DNA from: Flavobacterium chungbukense
GTDB lineage: Bacteria > Bacteroidota > Bacteroidia > Flavobacteriales > Flavobacteriaceae
Direction: 5' to 3'
Length of the DNA: 64,000 nucleotides
Assembly (NCBI RefSeq): GCF_020805785.1
Contig: NZ_JAJGZV010000001.1
Location: 186,001-250,000, forward strand
Positions 33,251 through 43,355 of this stretch are shown here, one piece after another (the stretch's first letter is position 1; every line of letters starts with the position of its first letter). The notes below the pieces were generated by a model. That model was not told where the DNA came from. It worked only from the letters and a program-made list of their open reading frames with translations, and ran no database searches. The position numbers and the translations under genes are program-made.

Positions 33251-34831
33251 ATGAGTTTTATACCAGAAGAATATCAGATTAATACGCTGATCAACCAAGA
33301 CACTTATCTTGTAAACGGAGAATTGAAACAATGGACAGGGCAAACCACACCTGTGTTTTCTACTATTTCTTCAACAGAGAAATATTCTCCAACCTTATTA
33401 GGATCTATTCCTTTTATGGCAGAAAAAGAAGCAGCAGAAGTTGTAGAAGCTGCGACCAATGCATACGATATGGGGCAAGGATTATGGCCAACAATGAAAG
33501 TTGCCGATCGTATTAAAAGCATGGAGAATTTTGTGAGACAAATGAAAGAAACTCGCGAAGAAGTAGTTAAGCTTTTGATGTGGGAAATTGGAAAAAATCT
33601 TGGCGATTCGCAAAAGGAGTTTGATAGAACTGTAGAATACATTCAGGATACTATTGATAGCTATAAGGAACTAAACGGACGCAGCTCGCATTTTGAAAAA
33701 GTGCAAGGTGTAAATGCTATGATTCGTCGTGGACCTCTTGGTGTTGTTTTGTGTCTTGGACCTTATAACTACCCATTAAACGAGACTTTTTCATTGTTAA
33801 TTCCGGCTTTAATTATGGGAAATACAGTGATTTTTAAACCTGCTAAACATGGTGTTTTATGTATTTCGCCATTATTGGAAGCTTTTAGAAGCAGTTTTCC
33901 AAAAGGTGTAATTAATATCGTTTATGGAAGAGGTCGCGAAGTGGCGTCTCCAATCATGAAATCTGGAAAAATTGATGTTTTAGCATTAATTGGAAACAGT
34001 AAATCGGCGATTGCTTTACAAGATCAGCATCCGAACAAAAACAGATTGCGTTTGATTTTAGGTTTAGAGGCTAAAAATCCAGCGATTATTCTTCCAGATG
34101 CCGATTTAGATTTAGCAATTCAAGAATGCATTACAGGAAGTTTGTCTTTTAACGGTCAGCGTTGTACAGCATTAAAAGTTTTATATGTTCACGAATCGAT
34201 TAGAGAAGAATTCAATAGACGTTTTGCTGAAAAAGTTGACGGTTTAGTTTTTGGAAATCCATGGGAAAAAGGAGTTTCACTAACACCGCTTCCAGAAACG
34301 GAAAAGCCAAGTTATATTCAAGGATTAATTGATGATGCAACTTCTAAAGGAGCAGAAATTATCAATGAAAAAGGAGGAAAACATACTGATAATTATATTT
34401 TTCCAGCCGTTTTATATCCAGTAAATAAAGAAATGCGTGTGTATCACGAAGAGCAGTTTGGACCAGTTGTTCCTGTTCTTTCATTCAAAGATATTAAAGA
34501 GCCGTTGAAAGATATGGCCGAATCAAACTACGGACAGCAAGTGAGTTTGTTTGGTAAAGACATTAAAACGATAGCACCGCTTATTGATGCTTTAGTAAAT
34601 CTAGTTTGCAGGGTTAACCTCAACAGTTCTTGCCAAAGAGGACCAGATGCTTTCCCTTTTACAGGAAGAAAAGATTCTGCTGTAGGAACTTTAAGTATTC
34701 CAGATGCTTTACGTTCTTTCTCGATCCGTACGTTTGTTGCTTCAAAAGATATCGATTACAACAATCAGATTTTGCAGGAATTGCTTAATAGCAAAGAATC
34801 GAACTTTATTAATACTGATTACATTTTGTAG
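33251..34831 (+). CDS. gapN: NADP-dependent glyceraldehyde-3-phosphate dehydrogenase (ALDH family)
   Basis: A 526-residue aldehyde dehydrogenase. The cofactor region [33 protein letters not shown], the catalytic Glu in [12 protein letters not shown], and the catalytic Cys in [18 protein letters not shown] are present, as is [22 protein letters not shown] and the C-terminal [28 protein letters not shown] are typical of non-phosphorylating GAPDH, which makes 3-phosphoglycerate and NADPH. Cytoplasmic, single gene with its own terminator. Other ALDH substrates cannot be excluded. Confidence 0.88.
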   Translation: MSFIPEEYQINTLINQDTYLVNGELKQWTGQTTPVFSTISSTEKYSPTLLGSIPFMAEKEAAEVVEAATNAYDMGQGLWPTMKVADRIKSMENFVRQMKETREEVVKLLMWEIGKNLGDSQKEFDRTVEYIQDTIDSYKELNGRSSHFEKVQGVNAMIRRGPLGVVLCLGPYNYPLNETFSLLIPALIMGNTVIFKPAKHGVLCISPLLEAFRSSFPKGVINIVYGRGREVASPIMKSGKIDVLALIGNSKSAIALQDQHPNKNRLRLILGLEAKNPAIILPDADLDLAIQECITGSLSFNGQRCTALKVLYVHESIREEFNRRFAEKVDGLVFGNPWEKGVSLTPLPETEKPSYIQGLIDDATSKGAEIINEKGGKHTDNYIFPAVLYPVNKEMRVYHEEQFGPVVPVLSFKDIKEPLKDMAESNYGQQVSLFGKDIKTIAPLIDALVNLVCRVNLNSSCQRGPDAFPFTGRKDSAVGTLSIPDALRSFSIRTFVASKDIDYNNQILQELLNSKESNFINTDYIL

Positions 34832-34860
34832 TATTCAAGAGTTATATATTAATTGTAGAT

Positions 34861-34889
34861 ACCGTCTGTTTCTTCTTGAAGCGGGCGGT
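34861..34889 (+). terminator. Terminator after gapN
   Basis: ACCGTCTG pairs with CGGGCGGT (two G-U pairs), followed by T7-C-T4, 30 nt after the stop codon. Confidence 0.8.
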
Positions 34890-34895
34890 TTTTTT

Positions 34896-35042
34896 CTTTT
34901 TAAGATACTAAGGTTCTAAGGTTTTTTTTGGTGACAAAGTAACAAAGGCTCAGAGTTGCAAAGTTGCTGGGTTGATAAGTTCTGTTTAACCATCAACTAA
35001 AAACCAAAAACCATCAACAATTAATAATTCACAATTAATAAC
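34896..35042. repeat. Degenerate repeat text upstream of the M1 peptidase gene
   Basis: AAGATACTAAGGTTCTAAGG, GACAAAGTAACAAAGGC, then AACCATCAACTAAAAACCA and AATTAATAATTCACAATT in short tandem-like runs. The first two resemble text near 1.43, 13.15 and 13.8 kb. A TAAATTTG at 35043-35050 follows and could be the -7 box of the M1 gene. Confidence 0.55.
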
Positions 35043-35118
35043 TAAATTTGTAACATTCGTAGAAAAAAATCCACTAATACGATATCAAAAATTAATTTAA
35101 AATACCTAAGAGCTACTT

Positions 35119-36996
35119 ATGGAAAAGAAAATATTGCAATTTGCAGTACTAGCATTTGTTCTTTTTACCCAAAATACCTTTGCGCAAGATCTTTACATGC
35201 CACGAAATATTAGAGAGGCTTATGCAAACGGAACACGTTCTAAAGATGGGAAACCAGGAAAAAACTATTGGCAGAATCGTGGAAAATACAATATGGAAAT
35301 CTCGGTTGATCCAAAAACGAGATTAGTAAGCGGTACGGAAAGTATTATTTATGAAAATAATAGCCAAGATACGTTACGAAATTTAGCTATTCGTTTTGTA
35401 AATAACCTTCATAAGCCTTCTTCACCAAGAGGAAGTGAGGTAAGCGACGATTTTTTAAGCGACGGACTGACCATTACTTCATTAAAAATAGAAAATGAAA
35501 TCTATAAAGAGGATGCCAGAAAATGGGGAACTGTTGGAAATGTGAAACTGAAAAAAGCAATTCTTCCACATTCAAAAATAACGTTAAACATTCAATGGAA
35601 TTATCCTTTGTCTAAAGAAAGCGGTAGAGAAGGACAGATTGATGAAACGACTTTTTTTGTTGCTTACAGTTATCCTCGTGTTTCGGTTTATGATGATTAT
35701 AATGGCTGGGACAGATTGCCGCATACAGATCGTCAAGAGTTTTATAATGATTTTAATGATTATGTTTTCTCTGTCAAAGCGCCTCGAAATTATGTAGTAT
35801 ATGCAACAGGAGATTTATTAAATCCAGATGAGGTTTTACAGCCAGAATTTGCTTCACGTTTAAAAAAATCATACACCACAGACGAAATCCTTCATATTGC
35901 GAGCGAACAAGAAATGAAAAGCGGCATCGTAACCAAACAATACGATTGGAATGTTTGGAAGTTTGAAGCTAAAAATATCTCGGACGTGACATTTGGTTTA
36001 AGCGATCACTATTTGTGGGATGCAAGCAGCGTTGTTGTAGACAAGAAAACAAACAGACGTGCAAGTGTTCAGGCAGCATATAATATTACGGGAACAGATT
36101 TCGTAAATTCGGTAAAAAACAATCAATATGCTTTAGATTGGTTTTCTAATAATTGGCCAGGAGTTCCGTATCCATTTTCTAAAATGACCGCTTTTCAGGG
36201 ATTTGCAGATATGGAATATCCAATGATGTGTAACGATTCGCAAATGGGCGATCCTGTTTTTGCTCAATTGGTACAAGATCATGAAGTGGCGCATACTTAT
36301 TTTCCCTTCTATATGGGAATCAATGAAACGCGCTATGCTTTTATGGACGAAGGCTGGGCGACGACTTTCGAATATTTAATCGGAATTGCAGAACACGGTA
36401 AAGAGGCTGCAGATAAGTTTTATAAAAATTTTAGAGTAAAAAACTATATAGCAGATCGATCTTCAGAACAGGATCAACCTATTATTTCAATGTCTACACA
36501 GGTTTCCGGAGCAGGTTATGGAAACAATTCGTATGGAAAAGCTTCTCTTTCTTATTTGGCGTTGAAAGATTTATTAGGTGATGATTTATTCAAAAAAGCA
36601 CTTCACGCTTACATGGATACCTGGAATGGAAAACACCCAATTCCATGGGATTATTTCAACTCTTTTAATACGGCAACAGGAAAAAACTTGAATTGGTTTT
36701 TCAATAACTGGTTCTTTACCAATAATTATTTAGATATTGCAATAAAAGGAATTTCTCCAGATAAAAAAGTTATTACGGTAGAAAATATTGGAGGTTTTGC
36801 CATTCCTTTTGATGTAATTATTACCTATGCTGATCAATCAAAAGCAGTACTTCATCAAACACCAGCAGTTTGGGAAAAGAGCCCAAAAACAGTAAAAATT
36901 ATTTTAAAAAGCACAAAGAAAATCGAACAGATCGAACTTGATGGAGGAATTTTTATGGATGCAACTCCAGAAAACAACATTTTGCATATTAAGTAA
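35119..36996 (+). CDS. M1-family zinc aminopeptidase, exported
   Basis: A 625-residue protein with signal peptide MEKKILQFAVLAFVLFTQNTFAQ. An N-terminal beta domain (about 50-260) precedes the gluzincin catalytic domain. The zinc motif is HEVAHTYFPFYMGINETRYAFMDEGWATTFEY, i.e. HExxH and the third ligand Glu in the MDEGW segment 18 residues on. The exopeptidase GAMEN loop appears as FADMEYPM. It likely trims peptides in the periplasm or at the surface. No sorting domain is seen at the C terminus. Single gene. Confidence 0.92.
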   Translation: MEKKILQFAVLAFVLFTQNTFAQDLYMPRNIREAYANGTRSKDGKPGKNYWQNRGKYNMEISVDPKTRLVSGTESIIYENNSQDTLRNLAIRFVNNLHKPSSPRGSEVSDDFLSDGLTITSLKIENEIYKEDARKWGTVGNVKLKKAILPHSKITLNIQWNYPLSKESGREGQIDETTFFVAYSYPRVSVYDDYNGWDRLPHTDRQEFYNDFNDYVFSVKAPRNYVVYATGDLLNPDEVLQPEFASRLKKSYTTDEILHIASEQEMKSGIVTKQYDWNVWKFEAKNISDVTFGLSDHYLWDASSVVVDKKTNRRASVQAAYNITGTDFVNSVKNNQYALDWFSNNWPGVPYPFSKMTAFQGFADMEYPMMCNDSQMGDPVFAQLVQDHEVAHTYFPFYMGINETRYAFMDEGWATTFEYLIGIAEHGKEAADKFYKNFRVKNYIADRSSEQDQPIISMSTQVSGAGYGNNSYGKASLSYLALKDLLGDDLFKKALHAYMDTWNGKHPIPWDYFNSFNTATGKNLNWFFNNWFFTNNYLDIAIKGISPDKKVITVENIGGFAIPFDVIITYADQSKAVLHQTPAVWEKSPKTVKIILKSTKKIEQIELDGGIFMDATPENNILHIK

Positions 36997-37023
36997 TAAT
37001 TTCAAAGAATAACAGCTTATAAG

Positions 37024-37050
37024 AGTCTCTTTTCTAATAAAAAAGAGACT
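37024..37050 (+). terminator. Terminator after the M1 peptidase gene
   Basis: AGTCTCTTT/AAAGAGACT stem (9 bp) followed by T5-G-T4, 28 nt after the stop. Confidence 0.85.
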
Positions 37051-37150
37051 TTTTTGTTTTTATTTTAAAAATAAGCACTACAAAAATGAGAAAAACCGTA
37101 AAGATGTTCTTGAAATAAATTATGTTTGTAAAATAAAAACCTACAAAATA

Positions 37151-37765
37151 ATGAAAAGGACATTGCCCCTAATTGTTTTTTTGATTACTCTTCAGTGTTT
37201 TGGACAGACTAATCAAAAAGTTGCATTTCAAAAATGCAAATACGAGTTGGCTATTTCTTATTATGAAAAAGCTGATTTTGTAAAAGCTATCGATTTATTT
37301 TCTTTAGCCGCAAAAATTAAACCTGAAAATGAAATTGGCCAGCAAGCCATTAAAAAAGTAGATACGCTGCGAGAAGTTCTAAGAAAAGAAATTCTGGACA
37401 ACGCTATCGGAACTTGGAAAAAATCAGGAAATCATCCAGTTTGGTCTAATGCTTCAGTAAATGCAAATGAGCAATCTGATTTTGATGAGATTGTCGAGAT
37501 CACCCAAAATGAAATTGTTTTTTATTCTATGAACAAAAAAACAAAAGAAAAAAAACTTCTTAGAAAAGAAGACTTAATCTACAATGATAAAAGTGATGTA
37601 GTTTCATTATTTTCTGAAATAATGCTTTCAGATGGAACAATCTGGAATTGCAGCATTAGTAAAAAAGCTGATGTTTTACATGTAGTTAACGTGGGTATAA
37701 AAACAGAAAATGGAATTGAAAAAGTAAAGGCGGATAATGAAGAAAATTATTACGTAAAAATTTAG
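37151..37765 (+). CDS. Exported protein with a TPR-like motif, unknown function
   Basis: A 204-residue protein with signal peptide MKRTLPLIVFLITLQCFGQ. Residues about 28-60 (YELAISYYEKADFVKAIDLFSLAAKIKPENEIGQQAIKK) look like a tetratricopeptide repeat. The C-terminal 110 residues begin IGTWKKSGNHPVW and may be a lipocalin-like beta domain. Single gene with its own terminator. Periplasmic role unknown. Confidence 0.7.
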   Translation: MKRTLPLIVFLITLQCFGQTNQKVAFQKCKYELAISYYEKADFVKAIDLFSLAAKIKPENEIGQQAIKKVDTLREVLRKEILDNAIGTWKKSGNHPVWSNASVNANEQSDFDEIVEITQNEIVFYSMNKKTKEKKLLRKEDLIYNDKSDVVSLFSEIMLSDGTIWNCSISKKADVLHVVNVGIKTENGIEKVKADNEENYYVKI

Positions 37766-37768
37766 AAA

Positions 37769-37792
37769 AAGGGGAATCAGCTGATTCCCTTT
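37769..37792 (+). terminator. Terminator after the TPR-like gene
   Basis: A perfect palindrome AAGGGGAATCAG/CTGATTCCCCTT-type, ending in a nine-T run, directly after the stop codon. Confidence 0.85.
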
Positions 37793-37877
37793 TTTTTTGA
37801 TTAAAAGATTAATGAATGCCTAATTTTTCTAATTCACCACAAATGCTTTATTTTTGAAAAACTAGAAATTATTTAAA

Positions 37878-38282
37878 ATGGAAATCAAAGCAATCAAAGC
37901 ATCAGATACTTGGCAGATTAGGCATGAAGTAATGTGGCCCGATCAGCCTTTTGAATTTGTTCAGCTTGAAGAAGATAATTTTGGACTGCATTATGGTGTT
38001 TTTGAAAATGAGAAACTGGTTTCTATCGTTTCTTGTTTTATTTCAAATGATGAAATGCAGTTTAGAAAATTAGCGACTTTAGATTCCTATCAAGGAAAAG
38101 GAATTGCATCTCATTTATTGAAACATATTTTTGCATTAGCACAAGAAAAAAAACTAAAAAAAGTGTGGTGTAATGCCCGAAAAGAAAAAAAAGAATTCTA
38201 CGAAAAGTTCGATATGGTCGATACTGGGAATGTTTTTACCAAAGCTGGGCAAGAATATACCGTTATGGAGTTTTCGATGTAA
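37878..38282 (+). CDS. GNAT-family N-acetyltransferase
   Basis: A 134-residue acetyltransferase. The acetyl-CoA loop is RKLATLDSYQGKGIASHLLKHIFALAQE (motif A, QGKGIA), followed by VWCNARKEKKEFYEKFDMVDTGNVFTKAG (motif B). Cytoplasmic. The N-terminal WQIRHEVMWPDQPFEFVQLEED block is common in Bacteroidetes GNATs of unknown substrate. Single gene. Confidence 0.9.
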   Translation: MEIKAIKASDTWQIRHEVMWPDQPFEFVQLEEDNFGLHYGVFENEKLVSIVSCFISNDEMQFRKLATLDSYQGKGIASHLLKHIFALAQEKKLKKVWCNARKEKKEFYEKFDMVDTGNVFTKAGQEYTVMEFSM

Positions 38283-38435
38283 GTTGTTTGTTATTAGTGT
38301 TTTGTGTGTGTTTTTGGTTTTTAAATGATTCGTTTTATTTTCTTTTTAATTGAAAACGTTTTCGTTTGATATTCAATGTTAAGACTTTCTTATTTTATTT
38401 TTTTTGTTCCAATCTTTTATTACTTTCGCACCGAA

Positions 38436-38819
38436 ATGAGAAAGTTAATAGTATTTTTAGTATTCATGAATATGCTTCTGTTCGGCGGAGGCCAGTATTT
38501 GAATGCAAATACTTTTGGTATTTCTCATCACCACAATTTTGAAAAGAAACATCGAGTTAAATTCACTAATCAAGATCGTGGATCTTCGACTATTGAAGAT
38601 GCTACAGATATTGATATCGAAGAGGATCTTCTTGGAAATGATGATGTTGATGGACTTACGAATAAATTTTTTGCTGCTTCTTACAGCTTAGTAGATGAAT
38701 TGTATCTGGCTCTTTCAGATCAATCTGCAGCAAATGATTCCAATCGTTTTAAAATTTCTACGCCTGTCTTCGGGCATTCAAATCCTTTATACATTACACA
38801 ACAAGTATTAAGAATTTGA
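38436..38819 (+). CDS. Small exported protein upstream of RND efflux operon
   Basis: A 127-residue protein. I choose the ATG at 38436 (MRKLIVFLVFMNMLLFGGGQYLNA, a good signal peptide) over 38376. A TACTTTCG near-consensus -7 box at 38421-38428 would put transcription start almost on this ATG, so the message may be nearly leaderless. The mature part has a His-rich patch (ISHHHNFEKKHR), an acidic stretch (EDATDIDIEEDLLGNDD) and an unremarkable tail. It may belong to the efflux operon 178 nt downstream. Function unknown. Confidence 0.55.
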   Translation: MRKLIVFLVFMNMLLFGGGQYLNANTFGISHHHNFEKKHRVKFTNQDRGSSTIEDATDIDIEEDLLGNDDVDGLTNKFFAASYSLVDELYLALSDQSAANDSNRFKISTPVFGHSNPLYITQQVLRI

Positions 38820-38997
38820 TTTTAAGTATACATCGGTTACCTGAGTTTTGATCTCTGCGTATCTTGCTGTTGTATATTTTTTCTACTTCCGCTTATATGA
38901 CTTTTAAGGTCTGGACTACGGCTGACTGATGCATTTTAACATCCAAAAGGAATTTTTATTCCAAAAGCATTCATAAGCTTAATTTCCAAACTAAATC

Positions 38998-40080
38998 ATG
39001 AAAAAAATCATTGTTATCTCAGGCTTAATTGCCTTGGTGTGCTTGACTAGTTGTACATCTAAAAAAGAAGAAAAAGAAGAAGTTGAAAAATTTACGGTTA
39101 CCAATCCTGTTAAAATCGATACTTCATTCACAAAAGAATATGTTTCACAAATAAAATCTGTGCGAAATATCGAGTTACGCGCACAAGAAAAAGGTTTCCT
39201 GCAAAATATTTATGTTGACGAAGGACAGTTTGTAAAAAAAGGACAGCTGTTGTTTAAAATTATGCCAAACATGTATCAGTCTGAATTGCTTAAAGCACAG
39301 GCAGAACAAAAATCAGTAGAAATTGAATTACAAAATTCAAAATTATTAGCTGATAAAAATATCGTTTCTAAAAACGAATTAAGTGTGGCTCAGGCAAAAT
39401 TACAGTCAGCAAAAGCTGAAGTTGCATTGGCAAAATTACATTTATCATTCACAGAAATCAGAGCTCCTTTTGATGGAACAATCGACCGTATTCCTTTAAA
39501 ATTAGGAAGTTTAATCGATGAAGGCGAATTATTGACAAGTCTTTCAGACAACAGTCAGATGTTTGCTTATTTCAATGTTTCTGAACCAGAATATATTAGT
39601 TATGAAACGAATATTAAAGATCGTGCTGATAATAAAGTGAATCTAGTTTTGGCTAATGGAGACATTTTTAAAGAGAAAGGAAATGTTGAAGTTATAGAAA
39701 GTGAATTCAATAACGAAACTGGAAATATTGCTTTTAGAGCAAGATTCCCAAATTCTGGAAAATTACTTAGAAACGGAGAAACAGGACAAGTTCAAATGAA
39801 CGTACCGCTTAAAAATGCAATTGTAATTCCGCAAAAAGCAACTTACGAAATTCAGGATAAAAAATATGTTTTCGTAGTAGGTAAAGACGATAAAGTAAGT
39901 TCAAGAGAAATTACTATTACTGGAGAAATTCCTGATTTATATGTAATAAAAAGTGGCATTTCTGAAAACGACAGAATATTACTTGAAGGGGTTCAGAAAG
40001 TAAAAGAAAAAGACAAAATTAAATACGATTACCAATCTCCAAAAGAGGTTATCAATCACTTGCGTTTAAAAGCAGAATAA
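38998..40080 (+). CDS. RND efflux periplasmic adaptor lipoprotein (AcrA-like)
   Basis: A 360-residue adaptor: MKKIIVISGLIALVCLTSC is a lipoprotein signal (Cys19). The lipoyl halves (RNIELRAQEKGFLQNIYVDEGQFVKKGQLLFKIMP and LSFTEIRAPFDGTIDRIPLKLGSLID), the short helical hairpin between them and the beta-barrel (ANGDIFKEKGNVEVIESEFN) are complete. It bridges the RND pump and the OprM-like channel. It is the first clear pump gene, 107 nt upstream of the RND transporter. Confidence 0.93.
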   Translation: MKKIIVISGLIALVCLTSCTSKKEEKEEVEKFTVTNPVKIDTSFTKEYVSQIKSVRNIELRAQEKGFLQNIYVDEGQFVKKGQLLFKIMPNMYQSELLKAQAEQKSVEIELQNSKLLADKNIVSKNELSVAQAKLQSAKAEVALAKLHLSFTEIRAPFDGTIDRIPLKLGSLIDEGELLTSLSDNSQMFAYFNVSEPEYISYETNIKDRADNKVNLVLANGDIFKEKGNVEVIESEFNNETGNIAFRARFPNSGKLLRNGETGQVQMNVPLKNAIVIPQKATYEIQDKKYVFVVGKDDKVSSREITITGEIPDLYVIKSGISENDRILLEGVQKVKEKDKIKYDYQSPKEVINHLRLKAE

Positions 40081-40187
40081 ATGAAGTGTTCAGTTATCAG
40101 TTTTAAGTATTCAGTAAAATACTGTACTTAAAATTTGCTGACTGGGTATTGATTTCCTTTTAATTTAATCATTTAAAAAATATACAA

Positions 40188-43100
40188 ATGTTTAATAAAT
40201 TTATTCAAAGACCTGTTCTGTCGATTGTAATATCGCTGATAATTGTCTTTTTAGGGGTTTTGTCGGTATTGAATTTACCAATTACACAATTCCCTACAAT
40301 TTCACCTCCAATGGTGAATGTTACAGCAGATTATCCTGGATCTAATGGTGAATTGATGGTTAAGGCGGTTGTTATTCCTTTGGAAAGAGCCTTAAACGGT
40401 GTTCCAGGAATGAAATATATGGCTTCTGATGCCGGTAACGATGGTGAAGCTACAATTAAAGTGGTTTTTAATTTAGGAACAGATCCTAATCAAGCTGCGG
40501 TTAACGTTCAGAATCGTGTGGCTTCGGTTACTAATAAACTTCCACCTTTAGTAATTAGAGAGGGTATCAAAATTACACGAGAAGTACCGAGTATGTTGAT
40601 GTACGTAAACCTTTATAGTACAGACAAAAATACTGACATGAAGTTCTTGTATAACTACGCTGATATCAACGTTCTTTCTGAGCTAAAAAGGGTAAACGGT
40701 ATTGGTTCTGGAGATATCTTAGGAACACGTGAATATGCAATGCGTATTTGGTTGAAACCAGATCGTATGTTAGCGTATAAAATTTCTGCTGATGAAATAA
40801 TGGAAGCATTATCTAGTCAGAGTTTGGAGGCTTCTCCAGGTAAAACAGGAGAAAGTTCTGGTAAACGTTCTCAAGCATTTGAATATGTATTGAAATATTC
40901 AGGGCGTTTTACAACAAAAGAACAATACGAGAATATTGTTGTAAAAGCAAATCAGAACGGAGAGCTTTTAAGATTGAAAGATGTTGCGAAAGTTGAGTTC
41001 GGAAGCTCGATGTACGATATCTATTCTAATTTGAATGGAAGACCATCTGCGGCTATTGTATTGAAGCAATCTTTTGGAAGTAACGCCAATCAGGTTATTG
41101 AAGAAGTAAAAGCTAAACTGGAAAAAATCAAACAAAGATTTCCAAAGGGAATGGATTATGAAATCTCGTATGACGTTTCTAAATTCCTTGATGCTTCTAT
41201 CGAAAAAGTAATTCACACCTTAGTTGAAGCCTTTATTTTGGTAGGTTTAGTAGTATTCCTTTTCTTAGGAGACTGGCGTTCTACGGTTATTCCGGCAATT
41301 GCGGTTCCAGTTTCTTTGGTAGGAACATTTGTATTCATGACATTCTTCGATATTTCGCTGAACTTGATTACGTTATTTGCTTTGGTATTAGCGATTGGTG
41401 TCGTCGTCGATGATGCGATTGTGGTTATCGAGGCCGTTCACGCCAAGATGGAAGAGGAACATCTTTCTCCATTTAAAGCAACGAAAAAAGCGATGCATGA
41501 AATTGCAGGGGCAATTATTGCGATTACATTCTTGATGGCTGCGGTATTTATTCCTGTTGCGTTTATGTCAGGTCCAGTTGGAGTATTCTACAGACAATTT
41601 TCTGTAACTATGGCAACGGCAATTATTCTTTCGGGTATTGTGGCTTTGACTTTAACACCAGCGCTTTGTGCTATGATGTTGAAAAATAATCATGGACAGC
41701 CTAAAAAGAAAACACCTGCAAATAGATTTATTGATGGTTTTAACGAAAAGTTCAATTTAGCACAAGGGAAATATCAAAATCTATTAGGTAAAATTGTAAA
41801 TAGAAGAGTGGTTACAGTTGTAGCGCTTCTTGTTTTCTGTGCTGGAACTTGGATTATCAGCAGTAATGTGCCTTCTGGATTTATTCCGAATGAGGATCAA
41901 GGGATGTTTTATGCTGTAATTCAGACACCTCCAGGTTCTTCTTTAGAAAGAACTAATAATATTGCAGAGAGAGTTCAAAAAATTGCAGAAGAAATTGATG
42001 GCGTAAAATCAGTTTCGTCATTGGCGGGTTACGAGATTCTTTCTGAAGGTACAGGAGCCAACTCTGGTACTTGTTTGGTGAATCTTAAAGACTGGAACGA
42101 CAGAAAAGAATCTGTAGTTGAGATTATGCACGAGATGGAGGAAAAATGTAAAGATATTACAGGTGCGAATATCGAATTTTTTCAACCGCCTGCTGTGCCT
42201 GGATATGGTGCTGCTGGAGGATTTGAGCTTCGTTTATTAGATAAAACAGGTTCTGGAGATTATAAGAGAATGGAGCAAGTAAATAATGATTTTGTTGCTG
42301 AATTAAATAAACAGCCAGAATTATCTAACGTATTTAGTTTCTACAGCTCTAGTTTCCCTCAATATATGATGAAAGTAGACAACGATTTGGCACAACAAAA
42401 AGGAGTTTCAATCGAAAATGCGATGAACACGTTGTCAACTCTTGTGGGTAGTAACTATGAAATCAGTTTTATTAAATTCGGAATCAATTATAAAGTAATC
42501 GTTCAGGCTTCTCCAGAATATCGTGCGCAGCCAGATGATATCTTGAAATTGTACGTAAAAAATGATCGTGATGAAATGGTTCCTTACTCTGCTTTTATGA
42601 GATTAGAAAAAGTATACGGACTTTCAGAAATCACAAGACATAACATGTATACCTCAACGCAAATTAGTGGTTCGCCAGCTGCGGGATACAGTTCTGGTAC
42701 AGCGATTAAAGTGATTCAGGAAATTGCAGCGAAAAAATTACCGAGAGGATACGATATTGACTGGGCAGGTATTTCTGCCGATGAGGTTGCACAAGGTAAT
42801 CAAGCTATTTGGGTATTTTTAATCTGTTTAGGATTTGTGTACTTGGTTTTAGCAGCGCAATACGAAAGTTTCATTTTACCGTTGTCTGTAATTTTCTCAT
42901 TGCCTGCAGGTATTTTTGGAGCATTCCTTTTATTGAAAATTGCAGGATTAGAAAACAATATTTATGCGCAAGTTGCCATGGTAATGCTTATCGGATTATT
43001 AGGTAAAAACGCCGTATTGATTGTAGAATTTGCGATACAAAGACACGCAGCAGGAAGATCTGTTTTAGAATCTGCAATGGAAGGAGCAAAAGCTAGGTTC

Positions 43101-43355
43101 CGTCCTATTTTGATGACTTCGTTTGCTTTTATCGCCGGATTAATTCCGCTTGTTTTTGCAAATGGTCCAGGTAAAATTGGTAACCGAACAATCGGAACTG
43201 CAGCAGCAGGAGGTATGCTTATAGGAACTATTTGTGGAGTATTCGTAATTCCAGGATTGTATTACATTTTTGCCAAAATTGCGGAGCGATACAAACTGGT
43301 AAAACATGAAGAAGAAAATCCATTAACAGAAGAAATTGACAACAATCATGTATAA
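40188..43355 (+). CDS. RND multidrug efflux transporter (AcrB/HAE1)
   Basis: A 1055-residue inner-membrane pump of standard HAE1 length. It starts MFNKFIQRPVLSIVISLIIVFLG, with 12 hydrophobic segments in two halves and two large periplasmic loops. The proton-relay aspartates are visible in ALVLAIGVVVDDAIVVIEAVHA. The second-half GLLGKNAVLIVEFA is also canonical. It forms a trimer with the adaptor and channel encoded on either side. Substrate range cannot be told. The 107-nt gap upstream carries degenerate TTCAGTTATCAGTTTTAAG repeat-like text. Confidence 0.96.
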   Translation: MFNKFIQRPVLSIVISLIIVFLGVLSVLNLPITQFPTISPPMVNVTADYPGSNGELMVKAVVIPLERALNGVPGMKYMASDAGNDGEATIKVVFNLGTDPNQAAVNVQNRVASVTNKLPPLVIREGIKITREVPSMLMYVNLYSTDKNTDMKFLYNYADINVLSELKRVNGIGSGDILGTREYAMRIWLKPDRMLAYKISADEIMEALSSQSLEASPGKTGESSGKRSQAFEYVLKYSGRFTTKEQYENIVVKANQNGELLRLKDVAKVEFGSSMYDIYSNLNGRPSAAIVLKQSFGSNANQVIEEVKAKLEKIKQRFPKGMDYEISYDVSKFLDASIEKVIHTLVEAFILVGLVVFLFLGDWRSTVIPAIAVPVSLVGTFVFMTFFDISLNLITLFALVLAIGVVVDDAIVVIEAVHAKMEEEHLSPFKATKKAMHEIAGAIIAITFLMAAVFIPVAFMSGPVGVFYRQFSVTMATAIILSGIVALTLTPALCAMMLKNNHGQPKKKTPANRFIDGFNEKFNLAQGKYQNLLGKIVNRRVVTVVALLVFCAGTWIISSNVPSGFIPNEDQGMFYAVIQTPPGSSLERTNNIAERVQKIAEEIDGVKSVSSLAGYEILSEGTGANSGTCLVNLKDWNDRKESVVEIMHEMEEKCKDITGANIEFFQPPAVPGYGAAGGFELRLLDKTGSGDYKRMEQVNNDFVAELNKQPELSNVFSFYSSSFPQYMMKVDNDLAQQKGVSIENAMNTLSTLVGSNYEISFIKFGINYKVIVQASPEYRAQPDDILKLYVKNDRDEMVPYSAFMRLEKVYGLSEITRHNMYTSTQISGSPAAGYSSGTAIKVIQEIAAKKLPRGYDIDWAGISADEVAQGNQAIWVFLICLGFVYLVLAAQYESFILPLSVIFSLPAGIFGAFLLLKIAGLENNIYAQVAMVMLIGLLGKNAVLIVEFAIQRHAAGRSVLESAMEGAKARFRPILMTSFAFIAGLIPLVFANGPGKIGNRTIGTAAAGGMLIGTICGVFVIPGLYYIFAKIAERYKLVKHEEENPLTEEIDNNHV

